DNA of 64,000 nucleotides from an uncultured Porphyromonas sp. (GCF_900541275.1 NZ_UQJH01000008.1:1-64000); one strand, 5' to 3'. Shown: positions 8,568 to 17,291, numbered from the stretch's first letter. Notes: a model not told the origin generated them from the letters alone. Made by a program: numbers and translations.

Positions 8568-10040
8568 GTGAGACGACACCTCCTACTGATCCTCCTTAGT
8601 CTCCTCACCCTGCAAGGCACACTGGCAGGGGAGACGGATACCATTGCTCCTCGCTCCAAGTACGAGATGCGCGCCGTCTGGCTCTCCACCATTTGGGGGC
8701 TGGACTGGCCCCGCTCTTCGTCGGAGGAGGCGCAGAAGAGGGAGCTGGATGAGCAGCTGGATCTGCTGCGGGCGAATGGAATCAATACCATTTTCCTCCA
8801 AGTCCGAGGCCGGGGGGACGTGATCTACCCCTCGGCGATAGAGCCGATGCACCCGCGCTTCTATGGTAAGCGGTACGACCCGCTTGCCTATGCCGTGGAG
8901 GCGTGCCACAAGAGGGGGATGACGATCCACGCTTGGATCACCACACTACCACTGGAGGACCGGAGCTACAGACGAAGGCTCAGAGGGGTCACCCCCTTCT
9001 ATGACAAGCACAAGGGGCACACCAAGCGGCATAGGGGAAAGGACTTCATGGACCCGGCAGACAGCCTCACAGGTATCCACCTCGCCTCTCTCGCTCGCGA
9101 AATAGCGGAGAGATACCCTGTGGAGGGGATCCAGCTCGACTACATCCGCTACCCCGACTTCCCCGCACGCTTTCCCGATGACCGGGATTACCGGCAGGCT
9201 CACACACTGCTCCCTAAGGCGGAGTGGCGGCGAAATAACATCACTGCCATCGTCAGGCGGATCCACGATGCTCTCCAGGAGACAGACAGCACCGTGCTAC
9301 TCAGTGCAGCGACCATAGGAGCGTACGACCAGATCTCCGGAGTCTCCCACATCGGCTGGACGGCGAGGGGAGACGTCTATCAGGATCCTGTGGCGTGGGA
9401 GCGGGCGGGAGCCATTGATTTCATCGCCACCATGACTTACAGCCGGGGATCCACCTTCGGACCCATACTCAAGGACTGGAGGGACAAGCTCAGTATCCCG
9501 GTCGTCATCGGTCTCGGAGCCTTCCGCACACTACGAGAGGAGGGAGGCTGGCCCGCACAGCAGGTGATCGATCAGGTTGCCGAGGTGCAGAGCGACAGCC
9601 TTATCGCAGGAGTGGCACTCTTCCGAGCCCGGCAGCTCACCGAGCGAAGCCACGGGCTGAGGGATCAGCTGGTAGCGCAGTGCTTTCGTCAGCCGGTCCT
9701 CCCGCACGCTCCGATAGTAAGTGCCGACAGCACGCTGCTCTACCCACGAGACCTCACGATCACCACCCAGGGGGACAGCGCCAAGCTCACCTGGTGCGGT
9801 GCCAATCGCGACCACCCCTGCCTCTATGCGATCTACCTATCGACCGACTCCCTACCCGACACCACGACAGGTCGGGACCTCGTCGCAGTGACGACAGAGC
9901 AGTCGGCGACGATCACGCTACCGAGGAGTCAGGATGGAGAGCGCTTCGTCACCCTTGAGATCAGCTGCTACGACCTCCACACCGGCCTCGAAGCCTACAT
10001 CCCCGGTGGGGCAGCTATCTACCAACGCAAGGAGGAGTAA
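8568..10040 (+). CDS. Exported GHL10 / DUF187 family glycoside hydrolase-like protein
   Basis: A 490-residue protein beginning at GTG with a signal peptide (MRRHLLLILLSLLTLQGTLA). The GHL10 TIM-barrel domain covers about residues 28-340 and begins with the family signature EMRAVWLSTIWGLDWP. Conserved blocks include RGRGDVIYPS, MTIHAWITTLP, GIQLDYIRYPDFP and DFIATMTYSR. The C-terminal 120 residues look like a fibronectin-type sandwich (LTITTQGDSAKLTWCGAN). Members are thought to act on bacterial cell-wall or related glycans, but the substrate here is unknown. It starts 10 bases after panC, and the rpsO promoter follows its stop. Confidence 0.88.
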   Translation: MRRHLLLILLSLLTLQGTLAGETDTIAPRSKYEMRAVWLSTIWGLDWPRSSSEEAQKRELDEQLDLLRANGINTIFLQVRGRGDVIYPSAIEPMHPRFYGKRYDPLAYAVEACHKRGMTIHAWITTLPLEDRSYRRRLRGVTPFYDKHKGHTKRHRGKDFMDPADSLTGIHLASLAREIAERYPVEGIQLDYIRYPDFPARFPDDRDYRQAHTLLPKAEWRRNNITAIVRRIHDALQETDSTVLLSAATIGAYDQISGVSHIGWTARGDVYQDPVAWERAGAIDFIATMTYSRGSTFGPILKDWRDKLSIPVVIGLGAFRTLREEGGWPAQQVIDQVAEVQSDSLIAGVALFRARQLTERSHGLRDQLVAQCFRQPVLPHAPIVSADSTLLYPRDLTITTQGDSAKLTWCGANRDHPCLYAIYLSTDSLPDTTTGRDLVAVTTEQSATITLPRSQDGERFVTLEISCYDLHTGLEAYIPGGAAIYQRKEE

Positions 10041-10081
10041 AAAAACGCCCGTCACGCCAAAAGGCCAAAAGGGGAAGGCAC

Positions 10082-10145
10082 TTGGAGCAACCAACTAAAA
10101 GTACTACCTTTGCAGTCGCAAATGTCACCCGGACGTACGGGGTGA
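10082..10145 (+). promoter_or_regulatory. rpsO promoter and leader hairpin
   Basis: TTG at 10082-10084 and TACCTTTG at 10105-10112 are 20 bases apart, a full Bacteroidota promoter. The leader then carries an inverted repeat TCACCC (10125-10130) / GGGTGA (10140-10145). S15 autoregulates through its leader in other bacteria; whether this hairpin does so is an inference. Confidence 0.7.
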
Positions 10146-10187
10146 TTATGCGTCATTATTCACACTCATTTTCATTGTTACTAGATT

Positions 10188-10457
10188 ATGTATCTGGATA
10201 CAGCTAAGAAGAAGGAAATCTTCGGTGAGTATGGTACGTCAGACCAGGACACCGGCTCAGCAGAGAGCCAGATCGCTCTCTTTACGTACCGCATCTCTCA
10301 CCTCACGGAGCACCTCAAGAAGCACCCGCAGGACTTCAATACCTCTCGCTCTATGAAGCTCCTCATCGGTAAGCGCCGCCACCTGCTCGACTATCTGATG
10401 CGCAACGACATTGATCGCTACCGCGCCATCATCGAGAAACTACACATCCGCAGATAA
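10188..10457 (+). CDS. rpsO: 30S ribosomal protein S15
   Basis: An 89-residue primary 16S rRNA-binding protein of the small-subunit platform. The sequence shows the family pattern, with KKEIFGEYGTSDQDTGSAES at the N-terminus and ALFTYRISHLTEHLKKHPQD followed by MKLLIGKRRHLLDYL for rRNA contact. Length and termini are normal. It has its own promoter with a 70-base leader. No pnp gene is adjacent, unlike in many proteobacteria; the next gene downstream is a tRNA with a separate promoter. Confidence 0.97.
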   Translation: MYLDTAKKKEIFGEYGTSDQDTGSAESQIALFTYRISHLTEHLKKHPQDFNTSRSMKLLIGKRRHLLDYLMRNDIDRYRAIIEKLHIRR

Positions 10458-10526
10458 TCATTGTCACCCAAGAGAGGGTGTCCGGGGTCAATAATCAACG
10501 AAAGTAAGGTCAAAACCCCACAAAGC

Positions 10527-10557
10527 TTGCAAGAAGTAAAAAACTTTCTTACCTTTG
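10527..10557 (+). promoter_or_regulatory. Promoter for tRNA-Glu / rpsT / tRNA-Glu
   Basis: TTG at 10527-10529, 20 bases, then TACCTTTG at 10550-10557: a full -33/-7 match. The first tRNA starts 25 bases after the -7 element. No further promoter is obvious before rpsT or the second tRNA, and the first clear terminator is at 11119. Confidence 0.75.
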
Positions 10558-10581
10558 CAGAGCAATAGCACGAAAGTTTTT

Positions 10582-10653
10582 GGTCCGTTCGTCTAACGGT
10601 TAGGACGCAAGATTCTCATTCTTGAAATAAGGGTTCGATTCCCCTACGGACTA
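10582..10653 (+). tRNA. tRNA-Glu (anticodon CTC)
   Basis: A 72-base cloverleaf with acceptor GGTCCGT / ACGGACT, D-arm GTCT...GGAC and anticodon stem CAAGA/TCTTG. The loop TTCTCAT gives anticodon CTC, reading GAG. The T-arm GGGTTCGATTCCC has one A-C mismatch in its stem, and the first acceptor pair is G-T. CCA is not encoded. It shares most of its sequence with the second tRNA-Glu 380 bases downstream. Confidence 0.93.
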
Positions 10654-10716
10654 CTATTCATCCCGACTTCTTGCAGGGACACACTCTCCTAAGGGTGCAG
10701 ATAGAATAATCCAATC

Positions 10717-10989
10717 ATGGCAAATCATAAGTCAGCACTTAAGAGAATCAGACAAGCCAGCGCTCGTCGCACGCGCAATCGCTACTATGGTAAGACGATG
10801 CGTAATGCAGTTCGCGACTTCCGTGCCCTCGACGATGCAGCCAAGGCAGAGGAGACTCTCCCGAAGGTCACATCACTGATCGATCGTATGGCCGGCAAGG
10901 GTCACATCCACAAGAATAAGGCTGCCAACCTGAAGCACTCCCTCGCAGAGAAGGTTAATAGCCTCAAGGGTCAGCAGGCTAACGCCTAA
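10717..10989 (+). CDS. rpsT: 30S ribosomal protein S20
   Basis: A 90-residue helical 16S rRNA-binding protein. It starts MANHKSALKRIRQASARRTR, the S20 hallmark, continues NRYYGKTMRNAVRDF, and ends with KGHIHKNKAANLKHSLAEKV, the usual second rRNA-binding helix. It sits between two tRNA-Glu genes with no promoter of its own visible, so it is probably expressed from the common transcript starting near 10564, with tRNA processing releasing its mRNA. Confidence 0.97.
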   Translation: MANHKSALKRIRQASARRTRNRYYGKTMRNAVRDFRALDDAAKAEETLPKVTSLIDRMAGKGHIHKNKAANLKHSLAEKVNSLKGQQANA

Positions 10990-11035
10990 GAAGCCGAAGT
11001 CATCGCCCTCGAAACGATCTCGGCCCAAGCTATTT

Positions 11036-11107
11036 GGTCCGTTCGTCTATCGGTTAGGACGCAAGATTTTCATTCTTGAAAGATGAGTTCGACTCTCATA
11101 CGGACTA
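11036..11107 (+). tRNA. tRNA-Glu (anticodon TTC)
   Basis: A 72-base cloverleaf with the same acceptor, D and anticodon stems as the first tRNA-Glu. The loop TTTTCAT gives anticodon TTC. The T-stem ATGAG/CTCAT is perfectly paired, unlike that of the CTC copy. CCA is not encoded. A strong terminator begins 12 bases later. Confidence 0.95.
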
Positions 11108-11118
11108 CATAGTATACG

Positions 11119-11155
11119 AGAGCTGTCAGTCACCTAGACTGACAGCTCTTTTTTT
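11119..11155 (+). terminator. Rho-independent terminator of the tRNA-rpsT transcript
   Basis: A 13-bp stem AGAGCTGTCAGTC / GACTGACAGCTCT with a five-base loop, followed directly by seven T residues. Confidence 0.93.
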
Positions 11156-11278
11156 GCTCCACATCACCGGACTTCCGGAGACCGACTGAGCAAAATCCCG
11201 GACAGAAGAGAGCACGTGCGTGCCGCACAGCAAGCCCAGGGAAATGAGAGCCGTCGCCCGAGTGGCTCTCGCTGATCT

Positions 11279-11338
11279 CTAATACCGATATTAGTCGCGA
11301 CTAATATCGGTATTAGAGATCACTATTATCGGTATTAG
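11279..11338. repeat. 22-bp phased palindrome array, block 2 (upstream of dnaN)
   Basis: Three 16-bp units start at 11279, 11301 and 11323 (CTAATACCGATATTAG, CTAATATCGGTATTAG, CTATTATCGGTATTAG). Spacers are tcgcga and agatca. It ends 50 bases before the -33 element of the dnaN promoter. Confidence 0.9.
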
Positions 11339-11388
11339 TTTGGCATCATCCTTGATCTCCTTTTTCCGAGATAACTTCGAGGAGACAA

Positions 11389-11419
11389 TTGGTCATATCT
11401 GGGCAATTTGGTACTTTTA
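11389..11419 (+). promoter_or_regulatory. dnaN promoter
   Basis: TTG at 11389-11391 and TACTTTTA at 11412-11419, 20 bases apart. The -7 element differs from TAnnTTTG only at the last base. The dnaN ATG follows 36 bases later, which rules out the in-frame TTG at 11408. Confidence 0.65.
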
Positions 11420-11455
11420 CCCCTAAGTATAAACGATACTCTTATCCGATCACTT

Positions 11456-12667
11456 ATGAAATTTACAGTAGGCAGTCAGCAGCTCAGCAGCAGACTATCG
11501 ATCATCAGCCGCGTGATCCCCTCCTCCGGCAAGACCGGTGGCACGTCAGCCATCATCAACGACATACTCTTTGAGATCAAGGGAGGCATCATCCGTATGA
11601 CCGGGACAGACGGCGAGACGCGCCTCACCCTGTCGCTCCGCACTCAGTCGCACGAGGGCGAGGACTACACCATCTGCATCCGACCGGAGCATCTCCTGCT
11701 CCCACTCAAGGAGCTTCCCGCTCAGGACCTCACCTTCGACATCGATACAGACAATCAGCACATCAACGTCCGGTACAATAACGGCCACTTCGACTTCGTC
11801 GGACAGGACGCCACGAATTACCCCGAGGTAGAGGCGCTGGACGATCAGTCGACTGTCCTGGATCTGCCCACGAGTGTATTCAGCAGGGGACTGACCTACA
11901 CCGACTATGCGGTATCGGTGGAGGACACCCGGCCCCTCTTAGGCGGAGTGCACATTGACATCAATAAGGAGCAGATCGCATTCTCTGCCACCGACGGCTA
12001 TATGATGGCGCTGTACAAAAATCGCTCTGTGCAGCTCACGGACGCTCTCGAGAGCAAGTCCTTCACGCTGCCGGGCAAGCCGGTATCGCTGATCAAGCTC
12101 CTCTTCACTCACCGAGGCAACGACTCCGCACCGGAGGCGGAGGGGACCGATAGTGAGACAGAGATCTCCTCGCCGACGCTTGAGGATACGATCCGGGTGA
12201 CCGTGTATGTCAATTACGCCACCTTTGAGCGCGAGGATATGCGCCTCCAGTGTCGCCTGCTCGATGGCAAGTACCCAAATTGCGAGAGCGTCATCCCTCA
12301 GGACAATGACAAGAGCATCATCGCCGACCGATCGCAGCTGCTGGCTGCATTTAGGCGCGTCTCGATTTTTGCTAATGACGCCACCAAGCTGATCAATTTA
12401 GTCCTGACGCCCAATCAGCTGCAACTGGATGCAAAAGACCTCGGCTACTCGACCTCTGCACAAGAGACACTGCCGGTCAACTACAGCGGCACGGAGAAGT
12501 TTGAGATCGCCTTCAGCGCCATCCACCTGATCAAGATCCTCAATATACTCCCCGGAAATGAAGTGGAGCTTCTGCTTGGAGATCGCGCTCACGCCGCCAT
12601 CATCACGCCACAGGAGCGGGATGAGGAGGAGACGATTATTGCCGTAGATATGCCTCTGCTGATATGA
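11456..12667 (+). CDS. dnaN: DNA polymerase III beta subunit (sliding clamp)
   Basis: Ring-shaped processivity clamp that tethers replicative polymerases to DNA. From the ATG at 11456 (MKFTVGSQQLSSRLSIISRV) it has 403 residues in three clamp domains; the C-terminus ends DMPLLI. It is longer than the roughly 370-375 residues usual in the family. The surplus includes an acidic, low-complexity stretch (HRGNDSAPEAEGTDSETEIS) around residues 217-237, in domain 2 between strands. The next gene, a DEDDh exonuclease, overlaps by four bases, so the clamp and an exonuclease are coupled. No dnaA is nearby, so this does not mark the origin. Confidence 0.95.
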   Translation: MKFTVGSQQLSSRLSIISRVIPSSGKTGGTSAIINDILFEIKGGIIRMTGTDGETRLTLSLRTQSHEGEDYTICIRPEHLLLPLKELPAQDLTFDIDTDNQHINVRYNNGHFDFVGQDATNYPEVEALDDQSTVLDLPTSVFSRGLTYTDYAVSVEDTRPLLGGVHIDINKEQIAFSATDGYMMALYKNRSVQLTDALESKSFTLPGKPVSLIKLLFTHRGNDSAPEAEGTDSETEISSPTLEDTIRVTVYVNYATFEREDMRLQCRLLDGKYPNCESVIPQDNDKSIIADRSQLLAAFRRVSIFANDATKLINLVLTPNQLQLDAKDLGYSTSAQETLPVNYSGTEKFEIAFSAIHLIKILNILPGNEVELLLGDRAHAAIITPQERDEEETIIAVDMPLLI

Positions 12668-13473
12668 GCGAGCTTGATACCCTTCCGCAGCTTCGACTGG
12701 AGCGCCCGCTTGTATTTTTCGATCTCGAGACGACCGGGACGGACCCGGCGAGGGATCGGATCGTAGAGATCGCCCTCGTCAAGGTGATGCCTGACGGGAG
12801 CAAGGAGACCTTCTCCTCTCGTGTCAATCCTCAGTGCCACATACCTGAGTCGACGACGGCAGTCCACGGCATCAGTGATGCGGATGTGGCTGAGGCACCC
12901 ACCTTTGCTGATATAGCGAAGCGTGTGGCCGGCTTCATCGAGGGGTGCGACCTTGCGGGATACAATTGCAACCGCTTCGATATGCCGATGCTGAGCGAGG
13001 AGTTTTATCGTGCTGATGTACCGGTCGACCTGCACAGCCGGAAGGTGGTCGACGTGCAGGTGATCTACCACAAGCGCGAGGCGAGGACGCTCTCCGCGGC
13101 CCATGAGTTTTACTGCGGATGCACCTTTGACGGAGCACACGGAGCGCTGGCTGACACCGAGGCGACCTACAATGTCCTGCGCGGTCAGCTTGCCAAGTAC
13201 GATGACCTCCCCAATGATGTCGATCGTCTGGACGAGTACACCACGCAGCGCCGTGTGGTGGACTTCGCCGGGCGATTCATCTACAACGATAAGGACGAGG
13301 TGGTATTTAACTTCGGAAAGTACAAGGGACAACGGGTCTCCGATGTACTCACCAGAGAGCCCGGCTACTTCGGCTGGATGATGAATGGCGACTTCCCAGG
13401 GGACACGAAGTTTCAGCTCCAGAAGATCAAGAAAGCCATCGACCTGAATAGCGAAAAGCCCGACCATGCCTAA
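12664..13473 (+). CDS. DEDDh 3'-5' exonuclease (DnaQ-like)
   Basis: A 269-residue protein with the complete catalytic set: D20 and E22 (FFDLETTG), D106 (NCNRFDMPML), H159 and D164 (AHGALADTEATY). HGISDADV marks the Exo II region. After residue 215 there is a small C-terminal domain (FNFGKYKGQRVSDVLTREP and GYFGWMMNGDFP) of the DUF3820 type often fused to such exonucleases. The ATG overlaps the dnaN stop (ATGA) and its end overlaps coaBC by 8 bases. The context suggests replication proofreading or repair; it is not clearly the epsilon subunit. Confidence 0.93.
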   Translation: MSELDTLPQLRLERPLVFFDLETTGTDPARDRIVEIALVKVMPDGSKETFSSRVNPQCHIPESTTAVHGISDADVAEAPTFADIAKRVAGFIEGCDLAGYNCNRFDMPMLSEEFYRADVPVDLHSRKVVDVQVIYHKREARTLSAAHEFYCGCTFDGAHGALADTEATYNVLRGQLAKYDDLPNDVDRLDEYTTQRRVVDFAGRFIYNDKDEVVFNFGKYKGQRVSDVLTREPGYFGWMMNGDFPGDTKFQLQKIKKAIDLNSEKPDHA

Positions 13474-14674
13474 CCTAAGCGGTAAGCACATTGTCCTCGG
13501 GGTCACCGGGAGCATCGCAGCCTACAAGGCTGCTCCACTGATCCGACTCCTCGTCAAGGCAGGCGCTGAGGTGCAGGTGGTGATGACGGCAGCGGCGAGG
13601 GAATTCATCACCCCGCTCACCCTCTCCACCCTCTCCGGTCGACCGGTGCTGTGCGACTTCTTTGACCACAGCGACGGCACGTGGCACAGCCATGTGGAGC
13701 TGGGGCTCTGGGCAGACCTCTTCATAGTCGCCCCGGCCACCGCCTCCACGATGGCCAAGATGGCGTATGGCATAGCTGACAATCTCCTCGTCACCTGCTA
13801 CCTCGCCACACGAGGACGGGTCTACATCGCTCCGGCAATGGACCTCGATATGTACCGCCACCCATCGACCATCGCCTCCGCTGACCGCCTCAGAGAGATG
13901 GGGGCGACGATACTCGAGGCGGAGGAGGGAGAGCTGGCGAGCCACCTCATAGGCAAGGGTCGACTGCCCGAGCCGGAGGAGATCGTCCGCAGGATAGAGG
14001 AGGACATGGCCGAGGCAACGATACTTGCCGGGAAGCGGCTACTGATCACCTCGGGACCAACGTACGAGCGGATTGATCCAGTCCGCTTCATCGGCAATTA
14101 CTCCTCCGGACGTATGGGCAAGGCACTCGCCGAGCAGGCGATCCGGATGGGTGCAGAGGTCACCCTGGTGACCGGGCCCGCCCAGGTCCTCCCGACTCCC
14201 CACGAGAGACTGCGGGTGATCCGGGTCGAGAGTGCGGATGAGATGCTGGAGGCCTGCCGCTCAGTGACCTCGTACCAGATAGCCATCTTCTGTGCTGCCG
14301 TGGCAGACTACAAGGTGGCTCATCCCGAGGAGCAGAAGGTAAAGAGGGAGAGTCGACCCTCGATGACGATCGAGCTGGTCTCCAATCCCGACATCGCCGC
14401 ACTTATGGGCAAGGAAAAGGACAAGGAGCAGATACACATAGGCTTTGCCTTGGAGACCCACCTTGATCTCGAGCAGGTGAAGGACAAGATGGAGCGGAAG
14501 AATTTTGACCTCATCGCCGCCAATACCCTTGAGGACGAGGGAGCAGGATTTGGCACCGACACCAATCGAGTGACACTACTCAGTAGGGACGGCTCTATCG
14601 AGCGCTCTCTGCCACTGATGGAGAAGGAGCAGGTAGCACTCGAGATCCTCCACACCCTTCCACAGCTCAGCTAA
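13466..14674 (+). CDS. coaBC: Bifunctional phosphopantothenoylcysteine decarboxylase / synthetase
   Basis: Makes 4'-phosphopantetheine from phosphopantothenate and cysteine in CoA synthesis. The N-terminal CoaC flavoprotein half (1-190) starts HIVLGVTGSIAAYKAAPL, has the catalytic-type His76 in HSHVELGLWAD, and PAMDLDMY as the PxMNxxMW equivalent. The C-terminal CoaB half (190-402) has SGPTYERIDPVRFIGNYSSG and AAVADYK. The segment that in E. coli is LACGxxGxGR reads LASHLIGKGRL, so the usual mobile Cys is not seen there; other lineages also vary here. It overlaps the exonuclease by 8 bases. Length is normal. Confidence 0.95.
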   Translation: MPNLSGKHIVLGVTGSIAAYKAAPLIRLLVKAGAEVQVVMTAAAREFITPLTLSTLSGRPVLCDFFDHSDGTWHSHVELGLWADLFIVAPATASTMAKMAYGIADNLLVTCYLATRGRVYIAPAMDLDMYRHPSTIASADRLREMGATILEAEEGELASHLIGKGRLPEPEEIVRRIEEDMAEATILAGKRLLITSGPTYERIDPVRFIGNYSSGRMGKALAEQAIRMGAEVTLVTGPAQVLPTPHERLRVIRVESADEMLEACRSVTSYQIAIFCAAVADYKVAHPEEQKVKRESRPSMTIELVSNPDIAALMGKEKDKEQIHIGFALETHLDLEQVKDKMERKNFDLIAANTLEDEGAGFGTDTNRVTLLSRDGSIERSLPLMEKEQVALEILHTLPQLS

Positions 14675-14699
14675 TCGGAGCCACTACCCACTTCTCCTT

Positions 14700-15572
14700 A
14701 TGCAGATCTTCGCGCGCCCTATTGCCCTCCTCGCCACACTCCTGCTGAGCGCGGTGGTGGTGCCGCTCTCGGCTCAGCAGTTGGTCACCTCACACGTAGA
14801 GGTCGACGCCTCTGCGCTGGGATCTACAGCCGCCAAGGACGCTGAGGGACTGAGTGAGCGGGTACGGCGATTTGCCGACGGCTTCAGCCCCGACGTTCGG
14901 CTCAGCATGACCCCCAAGGAGCCTGTCTCGGTATCAATCTACATTCGGCTCACTGCCGGGTCGGGACAGCACTTCACGGGAGACCTCACGCTCACCGCCT
15001 ACAGACCGATCTACGGGAGTGAGCGGCAGAGTCCGCTCTTCGTGGTGATGGAGCGCGAGATACCCATCTCCACAAGCGAGGCGGGGACCTACTTTCCCCT
15101 ACCCGGTTCGATCCCGGAGAGCATCCTCGGGCGTCGACTCTACTACTACCTGACGATGTCGATGCTGCTCTACTATGACTCCTTTGACACCCTCGGCGGT
15201 CAGCCTTTCCTCGATCATCTGCAGCAGAGGTCAGAGCAGCTCGGTGACGTCTGGCGGGAGAGTGGCGACCTCCGCTCGGCTCCCCTCAGCCCGGATCGGC
15301 TACTCCCCGAGCTGCGCACCGGTGAGGGCACTCGCGGGCGAGAGCTCTACTGCCTGTACCACAGAGAGGTGCTGGATGAGCCGATGGAGTCGAGGAGCAG
15401 AGAGAGCCTGACCTACTGGCTCAAGGAGATGAATAAGCTCCGTCTCTCGATGCAGGCGCCCCGCCTGATCCAGATGATCAGCGAGACTAAGTCGGGAGAG
15501 CTGCAGCAGTGGAGCAAAGACCCAGAGGTGAGGAGTCTATTAGAGGAGCTTATCCCCTGGGTCAGAGAATAG
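14700..15572 (+). CDS. DUF4835 family exported protein
   Basis: A 290-residue protein with a signal peptide (MQIFARPIALLATLLLSAVV, cleavage near LSAQQ). The blocks VRRFADGFSPDVRLS, DLTLTAYRPIYGSERQSPLF and YYYLTMSMLLYYDSFDTLGG are characteristic of this family, which is found between coaBC and recN across Bacteroidota. Its biochemical function is unknown. It lies 25 bases after coaBC and 9 bases before recN, so it belongs to the dnaN-to-recN operon. The C-terminus ends SLLEELIPWVRE. Confidence 0.88.
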   Translation: MQIFARPIALLATLLLSAVVVPLSAQQLVTSHVEVDASALGSTAAKDAEGLSERVRRFADGFSPDVRLSMTPKEPVSVSIYIRLTAGSGQHFTGDLTLTAYRPIYGSERQSPLFVVMEREIPISTSEAGTYFPLPGSIPESILGRRLYYYLTMSMLLYYDSFDTLGGQPFLDHLQQRSEQLGDVWRESGDLRSAPLSPDRLLPELRTGEGTRGRELYCLYHREVLDEPMESRSRESLTYWLKEMNKLRLSMQAPRLIQMISETKSGELQQWSKDPEVRSLLEELIPWVRE

Positions 15573-15581
15573 AAGGAGTAT

Positions 15582-17261
15582 ATGATCACACACTTGCACA
15601 TCAAGGATTTTATCCTCATAGACCACCTCGAGTGGGACCTCCGAGGGGGCTTTACCTCGATCACCGGTGAGACCGGTGCCGGTAAGTCCATCATCATCGG
15701 AGCCATCGAGCTCCTCCTCGGAGGTCGAGCAGACATCCGCAAGATGCTCCGCTCCGGTGCCTCAAAGGCGGTGGTCGAGGCCTCCTTTTGCTTAGAGGAG
15801 CGGGTTGGCCTGAAGCCTATTTTTGAGAAAAACGATCTCGACTACAGCTCCACCTGCATCCTACGGCGCGAAGTGCTCAAGAGCGGGAAAAGCCGAGCGT
15901 TTGTCAATGACACACCGGTATCAGCTGGCTTACTCAAGGAGATCGGGGATCACTTGGTCGACATCCACTCACAGCACCACAATAGGCTCATCGGGGATCC
16001 GGACTTCCAGCGCTCCGTGATAGACACCCTCTCGGACAATCAGGGGGAGCGAGAGGCTTACGCCGAGAAGTACGCACTCTACCGGAGACTGTCCGCTCAG
16101 CTCACGTTGGAGCAGGAGCGGGTGCGCAAGCAGCGAGAGGAAGAGGACTACATCTCCTTCCAGTACAAGCAGCTGAGCGATGCCCACATAACATCGGGCG
16201 AGGAGGCAGAGGTTCGTGAGCGTCTCACGATGGCGGAGCATGCCACAGAGATCTCCCAACTGATGCAGGAGCTGGCAGGGCTTGACGGCTATGGTCGCGA
16301 GGAGGAGGTCTCGGTGCTGTCGAGACTGCACACCCTCGCCCACGACTGTAAGGGCTTTGCCGATACCTTTGCCCCCGCAGGGGGATACGGGGAGCGGCTG
16401 GAGGCGGTCTACATCGAGCTTGCCGACATCAGTAGCGATGCGTCTCGTCAGCTGGACGAGATAGAGATCGACCCACAGGAGGTCGCCCGGCTCCAGGATC
16501 GGATGAACCTCCTGCAGTCTCTGATGTACAAGCACAACGTATCGGATGGGGACGAATTGATCCAGCTCCGTGACCAGTATAAGGAGCAGCTGGACTCCAT
16601 CACCTCGGCGGACGATCGCATAGAGGAGCTACGCCGAGAGGTGGAGCGAGCTCGCCACGATGCAGCGGAGCTGGCACAGCAGCTGACGAAGAGCCGAGAG
16701 CGAGGGATCAAGTCCTTCGTCCCCTCCCTTATGGAGGCGATCGATGAGCTCGGCATAGCGGGTGCCTCCTTCAAGGTCAGTCTCACCAAGACCAAGGATC
16801 TGAGCCCCACCGGTGAGGATGAGATCCAATTCCTCATAGCGACCAATAAGCAGACGACTCTCCAGCCGATCGATGAGATCGCCTCCGGCGGAGAGATCTC
16901 CAGGATCATGCTTGCTCTCAAGGCGATCATCGCTGAGCGGCAGATCCTCCCGACGATAATCTTCGACGAGATAGACACCGGGGTCAGCGGTCGGGCCGCC
17001 GAGCAACTCGGGCGGATCATGAGGCGACTCAGCCGGCACCTCCAGGTGCTCTCTATCACTCACCTGCCACAGATCGCCGCACAGGCGGACCATCAGGTGG
17101 TGGTCGAGAAGGAGGAGGGCCAAGACACCTACAACACCTCACTCCGACCCGTCGAGGGCGAGGAGCGAGTCGCAGCAATCGCTGCAATGCTGAGCGGTGC
17201 CGCTCAGACTGAGGCAGCTCTTGACAACGCCAGAGAGCTGCTGACACACACCGAAGACTAA
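15582..17261 (+). CDS. recN: DNA repair protein RecN
   Basis: An SMC-like ATPase involved in double-strand-break repair. The 559 residues contain Walker A at ITGETGAGKSII near the N-terminus, a long coiled coil through the middle (about 160-375), and the ABC signature plus Walker B (ASGGEISRIMLALKA and IIFDEIDTGVSG) near 430-475. The ending SITHLPQIAAQADHQVVV is typical. It is the last gene of the conserved dnaN / exonuclease / coaBC / DUF4835 group; ridA follows 30 bases later. No LexA-type operator was recognised. Confidence 0.96.
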   Translation: MITHLHIKDFILIDHLEWDLRGGFTSITGETGAGKSIIIGAIELLLGGRADIRKMLRSGASKAVVEASFCLEERVGLKPIFEKNDLDYSSTCILRREVLKSGKSRAFVNDTPVSAGLLKEIGDHLVDIHSQHHNRLIGDPDFQRSVIDTLSDNQGEREAYAEKYALYRRLSAQLTLEQERVRKQREEEDYISFQYKQLSDAHITSGEEAEVRERLTMAEHATEISQLMQELAGLDGYGREEEVSVLSRLHTLAHDCKGFADTFAPAGGYGERLEAVYIELADISSDASRQLDEIEIDPQEVARLQDRMNLLQSLMYKHNVSDGDELIQLRDQYKEQLDSITSADDRIEELRREVERARHDAAELAQQLTKSRERGIKSFVPSLMEAIDELGIAGASFKVSLTKTKDLSPTGEDEIQFLIATNKQTTLQPIDEIASGGEISRIMLALKAIIAERQILPTIIFDEIDTGVSGRAAEQLGRIMRRLSRHLQVLSITHLPQIAAQADHQVVVEKEEGQDTYNTSLRPVEGEERVAAIAAMLSGAAQTEAALDNARELLTHTED

Positions 17262-17291
17262 TCCCAAACCAATCACTTATACAAACCAATC

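Noticed and set aside
11456..12667. dnaN as a marker of the replication origin
   Set aside because: No dnaA, gyrB or DnaA-box cluster is nearby; in Bacteroidota dnaN is commonly away from dnaA.
13920..14000. CoaBC as an inactive enzyme because the LACG Cys is missing
   Set aside because: This segment varies between lineages and all other motifs are intact, so loss of function cannot be claimed.
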